A program made the position numbers and the translations under genes. A stretch of DNA of 64,000 nucleotides. Origin: Arcuatula senhousia. Taxonomy: Eukaryota; Mollusca; Bivalvia; Mytilida; Mytilidae. The number at the start of each line of letters is the position of its first letter. The stretch's first letter is position 1. Where the stretch lies: positions 4,278,001-4,342,000 of the forward strand of contig OZ020311.1 of NCBI GenBank assembly GCA_963971305.1, read 5' to 3'. Positions 49,701 to 58,700 of the stretch are shown here, one piece after another. The notes under the pieces were generated by a model. The model worked only from the letters and a program-made list of their open reading frames with translations. It was not told the DNA's origin and did no database searches.

Positions 49701-52700
49701 AGCAATATTTATTTTTCATTATTGTGTAAAAAGGGGGAATGGTTATCATTTGTTTTTTTTTTGGCCTACAGTTGTATATCAAATGCAAAGAATCTGCAGT
49801 ACATTAACATAAAAACATTCTGACAGTTATCTATTTTGTTATTACATATGAAGAATGGGGGGGGGGGGAATCAACAAATGTTAAATTATATATTTTATTG
49901 AACATGATAATAACTGTTGTAATCTGTGTCCTGTCCATATGGTACCGACCAACATTTTAGTCGACTGCTAAAGTGACGTCACTATAAAGCCCTCAAAATC
50001 CTTGAAAAAACCCTGGTCCAGTAATTAGTGAGTCGGTCCAGTAATAACTCCAACATTACTGGACCAAATGTCCAGTAAAACCCAAAACACCTTGGGAACC
50101 AATCAAGGCAAGTTTGAATACTCATAATTTGATTGGAAATTTCAAATATGTTTTTATTTTTTTATTCAGATAAAATCTTTTTGGGCAAAATACACTAAAA
50201 AAATCAAAAATACTCATTGTTTGTCCAAATGGTCAGCTTAAAATAAAACTTCAACAAAATACAATTCTCTTTATTAAAAAGTTTGTCTTTTGATGTATTT
50301 TTAGGGTGCTCAAATGGTGTTAATAGCATTATTTAATCTCAATCCTCCAGAATTTTCCATGATGTTATCATATTTACCTAAAGCATTCCAGGTAAGTGAT
50401 GTAGTCTTAATAAACATTTGTCAGGGGAAAAAAAACAAGACAACAAAGTGCCAGACAAACAGCTCTTTAAGTATATATGTCATCTTTTTAATGTTTGTCA
50501 AAGATTTTCTATCAAACGATTGACTAGCCAAAATAGTATGACTGTAAAGCATGCAAAGTAAACATATATCTCTAACAAGCTTCCAAACTCAAAACCTTGT
50601 CTGTCTGTGAGTAGAGTCGATAAAAATTAATTTAACATTTTAAAGACTTCAACCAAAAATAGAAAAGGTGGCTAATAACTAAGACTACTTTTCTGCATGA
50701 TACTTGCTGTTTAGATCATATTTTGTTTAATCTTTGTAAATTTTTCAAAGAGAAAAATATGTTTCTACATTATTTTTCAGGATGGTGCAACGAAAATTTT
50801 ACATAATCACATTCGTAGTGCTAGTCATGAAAGTGATGTTCTGTCTCCCCGTAACGTAACCAGTCCTCCCCCATCTAAAAATAGATCACGACCTCCATCA
50901 AGGTGAGTTGATTAAACATTTGAATGAGTTTGATTTGAGGACTTTGAGGTCCATGTGTTCAGCATAAATCCATCATGTGCATTGGATCGAAGAACTAGGG
51001 ACAGTTGGGAAACCAGAAACACACATTTTTTTATTTGGCCTATGCATGAAACTTAAAATACATGTAGATTTAAAGTAAAATATGAATGAGCTCCAACATT
51101 TATTGTTTAACAACCGAAAATTACAGATTCCTGTAATTGATATGCAGCTGTAGATATGGTGTACATTTCTTACTACACAGTCCTACACTTATCTCCAAAA
51201 TGTCAGTTACTAAGTAGCAGTTTTTACATACATTCAATGAAACTTTCAAATTTCAGGACACGTGTAAAGAAAAAGACTGTATATTATATTCATTTATTAA
51301 CCAATAAAACTAATGCATTTTTAATCAAACTTTACAATAACAACAACGAAATTGGTAGAAAATAAAAAAAAATTTAAATCTAACTTGTTATTTTCTGTAT
51401 TACAGGAATGAACATCTCGATGAATTAGAAACAGAAAATATGAATCCTGAGGATATTTATAATTCAATAAAAAAGACTTCTGCGGACATTCAGAACTTAA
51501 GTATCAATAGTAAACTGGACAGTTATGAAGGTGTGAAAAAGAAAATGGACTTTACTTCACAAGATAGTGGTATTCAGGATTTACGTAACGATAGTCCCGA
51601 TGCTGTGGATGGGAGGAAGACGCATTATAACCCTTCACATTACCAAGATGAGGTAAATACAGAAATTTTGTTGCTGGATTTACAAAGAATAGTAAGGTTC
51701 TGCATTGAGAAAGCCTATAGCTTTCACTTTGTCTGTCTGTCTTTCTTATAAAAATTTTTATAAATAACTTTATTGCACATTACCTTATATAATTGCACAA
51801 ATTACATTGTTTAGGAAATGGTTATTAAATCTTCATGAAATTTTGTACATGTACATTAATACATCATGATATCTCCACATGAACTCATTAGTAGTTGAAT
51901 TTTCATATATGTTCCGAATGGTACATTCTTAAACAGTGAGGTAATAATGTGATTTGGCATTATTCTATAAGACCTGTTGCAACATAATTGACAGCAATTG
52001 AAAAATTAACAATGAAAAACAGCCAGCTGTGTTCAATGTGACCAGTGTTTGCTTCCCCCCATCTTGCAATCAGACTTATTTGCATAAAATTGAAAGACAA
52101 ATCATCAATGAAAGACCTCATATGGAGTTCTTTTATATTTACTTTCAATAAACATTGTTTCTCTTTTTCCACAGGGAAATACTAATGGGATGAACAGATC
52201 TCGGTTGGCAGATCCTGATTTTGATGAGGGAGAGTCATTTAATGAAGGTAGGTTTTTAAGAATGACTATGACTGCACTACACATATGGTTTGTTCTCTTT
52301 AAGCTCTCAAATCTACCTATAAAAACTTTTGAATTTGGTGCACACATGTTTTTAGGGAAATGATTGTTTTTGCCTTCTCACTTTCTTGTTTTCTTGACTT
52401 TATACTGTGTTGGACTATTTTTAGTTTATCTTACTGTAGAGCATATTAAAAATATTTGTATTTCAATATAAAACAAATCGTTTATTGGAACTAAAGGATG
52501 AGTGGCATTAAGACCCATAATTGGCCCAAGAAAATGATGTTGGTTCAAATGTTATGATATTTAAAAGAAATATAAGCTTATATGTGGTTACAAAGAAAAC
52601 ACATTAAATAAGGCAAATTTACTTCATTGTGACGTAATTATAACATCATATTTAGTGGTCTGATTGAACAAAATGAAGAAAATCTGCAATTTTGAAAGGT

Positions 52701-55700
52701 TTCAGTGCATATTTTCCTTAAGAAAACATTGGGCGCATGAAAACAACAACTCCAAACTTTCAGAAATGATGGATTTCATCATTTCACACATTTGTGCCAA
52801 GTATGAAGTTGTTGTTTTGATGTGCCCACCTTCTTTCGCACCAAAAAGTGTGTGAAAATCAGCAAAAATCAATGAAATTAGGACAATTTCTTTAATATAC
52901 AGCCTTTTGAGTTAACTGATTGGCATGAAAGCTTAACTGATATGGCAAAAGCTTATAATTTTCTTTTAGCCTAATAACTTATCACTGTTTCAGCATCTCA
53001 AGGCATCTGTATGCTCAGTTTTAATTTCTTGCTAAATCTTGGGCCAAATATTGGTCTTATTGCCACTCATCCTTTTATGTACAGACTTAGATGTTCTTCA
53101 ATTTATGATTTTGGTATAGAAAATTTATATAAATACTTAGAAAATTCATTGAAATATATAATTTCTGTTCTAGAAATTGACTCATTTTGTTTCCCAAAAG
53201 GTTTGTCAATTTTAAGCTTAGTAATGATTCATTATGATATACTCAATTACTACAATAATCAGAATATATAAGTGCATATAGACTTTGGTAGATGGTATAG
53301 TTACATATTTGTAGGTAACTTTCTGATATATTCTAGATATATTCCATACAGTATTATATTTAGGACCTTTAATTCTTTCGCTTACAATTCTTGATTTAAT
53401 TCATGACCATATTCATAGAATCTGTGATGGAGAGATTTCCTAATGCTTGTACTTGCAACAAAATTAGTTATTTTTCTGCTAAAGTAAAAGCACCATTTTA
53501 TCAAATGGCAAATTGCCTTTAGAAAGCTGTTAGATATTTGTATGATAAGAAAAAGATTAGTTCAAAATTAGATGCATTTGTTAGCAATGCTTAGTATTTT
53601 TCAAAAGTGGGCACATGACTCAAGTTAAAAAGAATAAAACAATATTTTTATTATCTTGTGTGAAAAAAAAACACTATGTAAGTCATTTTGCTATGCCGAT
53701 TCAAGTGTAATGCTAAACTACAAGACATTTTACTCTTGATTAAAAATTGCATTGTGTTTTTATGATGTGATGTCTATTGTATTAGGGAACATTTTTCATA
53801 AACTGATTATATTATGTATTCTAAACTTAGATGCATCTAAATATTTACCAATTATTTATATTTTATACTTCATAGATACATTTATGATTTTTATGTATAA
53901 CCATCTCACGTTTATTTTATATAGTTACATCAACTAACTTCATAAAGTACGCAGAAACTAATTGCATTTATCATGGTTTTGGGAGACAAAGATCTACCAA
54001 TTGCATAAGCTTTTTGAGCAAAGACCAAGTCATCATAACTTATTTGGCTGGATTTCACCAAGTCTTTGACCCGTCTTCGTCCATCTGTTTAAACATGCAG
54101 CAAACATTAAAATACACCCTGCTAAATCATATTGAAGTTTGAAAAAAGGTGCACTTTTAACTTTTCACAAATATTGTTATAAAGTTTCATGAAAATCCAT
54201 TGAATGGATTAGAAAGAGTTGATATTAAAAGATGGGTATCCTTGGGTGTAAAAAAATTAACATAAATTTATACTGAAGGATTGAATAAAAGCCTTATTGT
54301 AAATCTTCATTGTAACAATGTATTTCTAACTAAATCTTCAGAGCCCTGGAAAGCCTTATTAGGAATCTCTCATTGTGAAGATGGTATGATTTTATTGTGT
54401 GGTGGTGTTACCTAAAGGATTGTGGATTACCTCCCTTTCTTTTTAACATTTTTTGACACTTGATGACCTCAATAGCAAAATTTTAGTGATTTAAGAGTAA
54501 AAGCCATTTTATAGGAAATAGAACAAGGACTTTGGTTTCATTATATTTTGTGGGATATCAATTTTTCGCGGTTAGTGTTGACCCACAAAATTTTGTATCC
54601 CATGAATAGGATTGATCTGTATGCTGGGGACTTAAGAGCCAGGAATTTAAGAATCCATTAATTTATCAATTTTATCAAACCACCAAAATTGGTTCCCATG
54701 AAAATAAATTATCCATCATATTGAAATAAGTTTTACAATACTTAGGATTTACATGTAACAAGATTTGGGGTCATCTTTTGTTGTTTTCCGTAAAACTTTT
54801 AAATTGAAAAAAATTAATAACTTTTTTTTCATTAATTGTTGTATGTGCAGTTTCAGATTCCTATTGACTAATTGATATTTTTCTACTGGATAATTCATAA
54901 CCCTTAAGTCTGAGAAACACCAGTTACTTTGAACTTGTTTATGTTGTTTTTTGGTTGTACATGCATGAAAAATCATTTTTAGATTGTGCAGATTTATTTT
55001 TAAAACATTGCATTATAATGCTTCATCAAACTAGATTGAATGAAACTGTTTTAGTACAGAACTGTATTTTTGTAATGATTTTTAAAAAGTCACAAATTAA
55101 AATGGGCATGAAAAACAAAACAAATAAATCTTATTTTTACCCTAGCATGATGGTCAAACTTAATGACAGAATTTATGATTTTTACCAACATAATTGAAAC
55201 ATTAGATACTGCATGAATATTTTGTCAAATTTTGCATGGATACATTCAGCCATTAATACTAGTTATACTTCATTATCACCATAAAAGCCTGATGGCTCAA
55301 AGCTCAGACTCAGTAAATGAACATAAGCAACATGTATATTTTAATTTGCAATTTTAATTTATAACTAATTTGCTTAATTTTGGCATCGGCTATTTCATTC
55401 CATAGTAGAGCAAAACATATACTAATTTTACATTGGCTTCATTTTGGTGTCAGTTCACAATTTCTTTCATTTGATTGTCTATACTTTATGTGTCTTTTTG
55501 ACAGTCAGTTTATTTATATATAATCTTATTTTGCAGATTTTTCAGAGAACGATATAATATCTGAAATCTTAAAGGAATTATCCAACCACAATGATAGGTG
55601 AGTTGTATGAAAAAAAGAAGCTAAGATAAAAAATACATTAACATGTCAGATGTCTGAAAATAACTAAGACATGGTTACACAAAAGACAACAACACAGATA

Positions 55701-58700
55701 ACACACCAACATGAAAACATACTCACAATGAAACAAAGGTAAATGCAGGTGCACTAGGAGGGTTAGCATTTTCCATTTGCCAACAATTTTCAAAAAGATG
55801 AGACACATAACTTGTTTGTTAAGACTTACTTAAATATGAGCCTGATGGGCAAAGTAATTAAATCAAAGTATTTACTAGTATGTACCTCCTGCCTTGGGTC
55901 AGATTTTTGGGAGGTTGTGTTTTGTACCGGTAAATCCTTATCAATGAATGTTGAATAAAATGTACAAACGTGGTTGTCAAATTGTACAGTCATTTTAGAT
56001 TTAGTGTTCTTCAATAGCAAAAGAAAAAGAACAGATGAGATGACTCAAAGATGGTATTATACCCCTGATTTGACTGTCTGTCTGCGATTTAGTAATTGTT
56101 TTCTAAGCAACTACTTTACCAAGTGACTAAAAAATTTTCCATAATAGTGATGTGACGTAGAATACCTTATTATTTATTTCTTTACCCTTTTTTCAGGAAC
56201 AGGGAAAGAGAGGATGCCATGAAACAGCTGATAAAGTTGACGAGGGAAGGAACATTTGGACTGTGGGACGAACATTTTAAAACAATACTGTTGATACTGT
56301 TAGAAACATTAGGAGATAACGATGTGAGTTTATATAGAACTGGTTTGAGCCTTCAGATAGTCAACTTTTTGTGTTTGTATGTCTGTTTCAAGTTTTCTAT
56401 CAATTAATGTTCATGTATTGAGTAGTTAAATGTTGTTTGTTTTTTTTTAATAGATACACATGGTATGATACTGGTAGTAATGATATCATGTTCTAGTAGG
56501 GGGTGGGGGAAGTCTGCTCTAAGCCTGACCCTGAAATCTGCCATTACTGGTTTTTTTGTTGTTGAAAAATTTACATATTTTAAAACTAAAACCTTATTGA
56601 TTGTATCTTTGATTTATATCAGGTTCATATTAGAGCTCTTGCATTGAAATGTTTACGTGAAATATTACGACATCAGCCCAGGCGGTTCTGTGATTATGCT
56701 GAGCTGACAACTTTAAGGATCTTAGAAGCACACAAAGATTCAGATTGGAGGGTATGTATTGTGATTTCTTGAATAGAAAATAAAGAGATGTGGAATAAGT
56801 GTACGCGACACAGCCCACAATTAAACGGCAATTTAGAAAAACCACAATGGACTTGAAATCTTTTACCCTGCCTTACCAATTGAGAAAGCAGGTCTTATAT
56901 CAGTCATACGTTTGTTGTGTAGTCTGAAGTTTGAAAAGTATAAAAGCCATGCAATGTTTAAATTCATATCCGAGATATGGTAGGATTAGAAAATGCTAAA
57001 ATAAAATGTTTGCATTTCAAAAAATCTTTTGAAAAACTTATGTCCGAGATGTGGTAGGATTGAAAAATCTTTTTGAAAAATGAAAATACAGTCATGTATT
57101 ATTGTACCCCCACTCATAAGAAAGGTGGCTATATTGCAATCAATATAATATAGAATGGATATGGTGAGCTGCAACCCCATGCTGTATTTTCCGGTGTCAA
57201 CGGCTTTAAAAAAAAAAAAAAAAAGATGATTTTCATCACTGTTGGCACACGGACACCCCTTTCTAACTTTGCAGCTCACCATATCCATTCTATATTATAT
57301 CAATTACTCTACAGAGCTGTACGCAACACCATTTATCATATATATTGCAATCACCTTGTCTGTCTGTCCGCCCGTAACAAACTTTCTTAACAGATTTCTC
57401 AGCTTCTACTGAAGAGATTGATTCAAATTTGTTATACAGCTTTTTCATGATGAGATGTATTGTGCCTCCCCTTTCCAGTTCAGTCGCACATCCACTTCCT
57501 GTTTTCTGAGCCGACTTAGACTTTCTAAGGGTCAAAAATAGACAATTTTTCATAACAGATTTCTTGGCTTCTAGAAAAGGGATTGATTTCAAATTTGGTA
57601 TACAGCTTTAGCATGATGAGTTGTACTGTGCTTCTCTTTTCTAGGTCAGTCCCACATCTACCTTCTATTTTCTGATCGGCCGAGTGGGATTTCCTTAGCA
57701 CGACTAAGTTCAACTCCTGGTTGTTTTTTTGTTTTTTTCATGTGTTTATTTGCTTAAGTTACTTAAGTTCACTGAAATAAGATATTTCTTGCATATCATG
57801 AAATGAACAGAAAATTATTTCACTTATCTAATGCATTATTCACCAATATAACGTCAATTTTTGTATCTTTTACTCCAGGTACAGAAAGCTGCAGATGAGT
57901 GTGCTGAGACCTTAGCTAACTACATCCCCCCAGAACAATGTATCAGGATCCTTAGTCCCATCATCCAGTCTGCCTCCCATCCAATCAACCTAGGGGCCAT
58001 CAAAATGCAGACGAAGGCTGTAGAGAGGATGCCAACCGAAGCCCTGGAACAGAAACTTGCTGACATCATTCCTGGTCTCATTAAGGTTTATATTTATACA
58101 CTTCATTTGTATACTGGAAATGTGTCGTGGGGAAAAAATGTCTGCAAAATATTTTTCTCAGGAATAGTTAATTTACTAGGAACAAAACACAAATATTTAC
58201 ACAAACACAAAAATGTGTCCAATGCAAATGTAAACTTAACAAAAATGTACAAAAAATTGTAAAGTTTTAACTACACTTTCTCACTTGACAAGAATGAAAC
58301 TGGAATGTTTACACGTAGGTACCTACCTATGCCTAGAACAATTTCAATAGGTACCTATGAACTCAATTCAGGATTCAGGGAATCATCAGACCAGCTGGAT
58401 GTTTCAGACAAAGTATTGACAGGACCACTTAGGATTTATAAAATTTACACTTGTTTACATGTTTTCCTGTTCTTCCAGGCATATGATGACCAAGTTAGTA
58501 CAGTTAGGAAGTCAGCAGTCTTCTGCTTAGTAGCCATCCATACTAAAGTAGGAGAAACAATTTGGAATTATCTGACCAAACTCAATTATAGTAAAGTAAG
58601 TCATTTATCATAATATCTTCAGGCTTTTCAAAGATGCTGTGTTAGTTATACATGAGACCTTTAAACATATTTCTTTATGTAATAAAAAACAAAAAGTATG

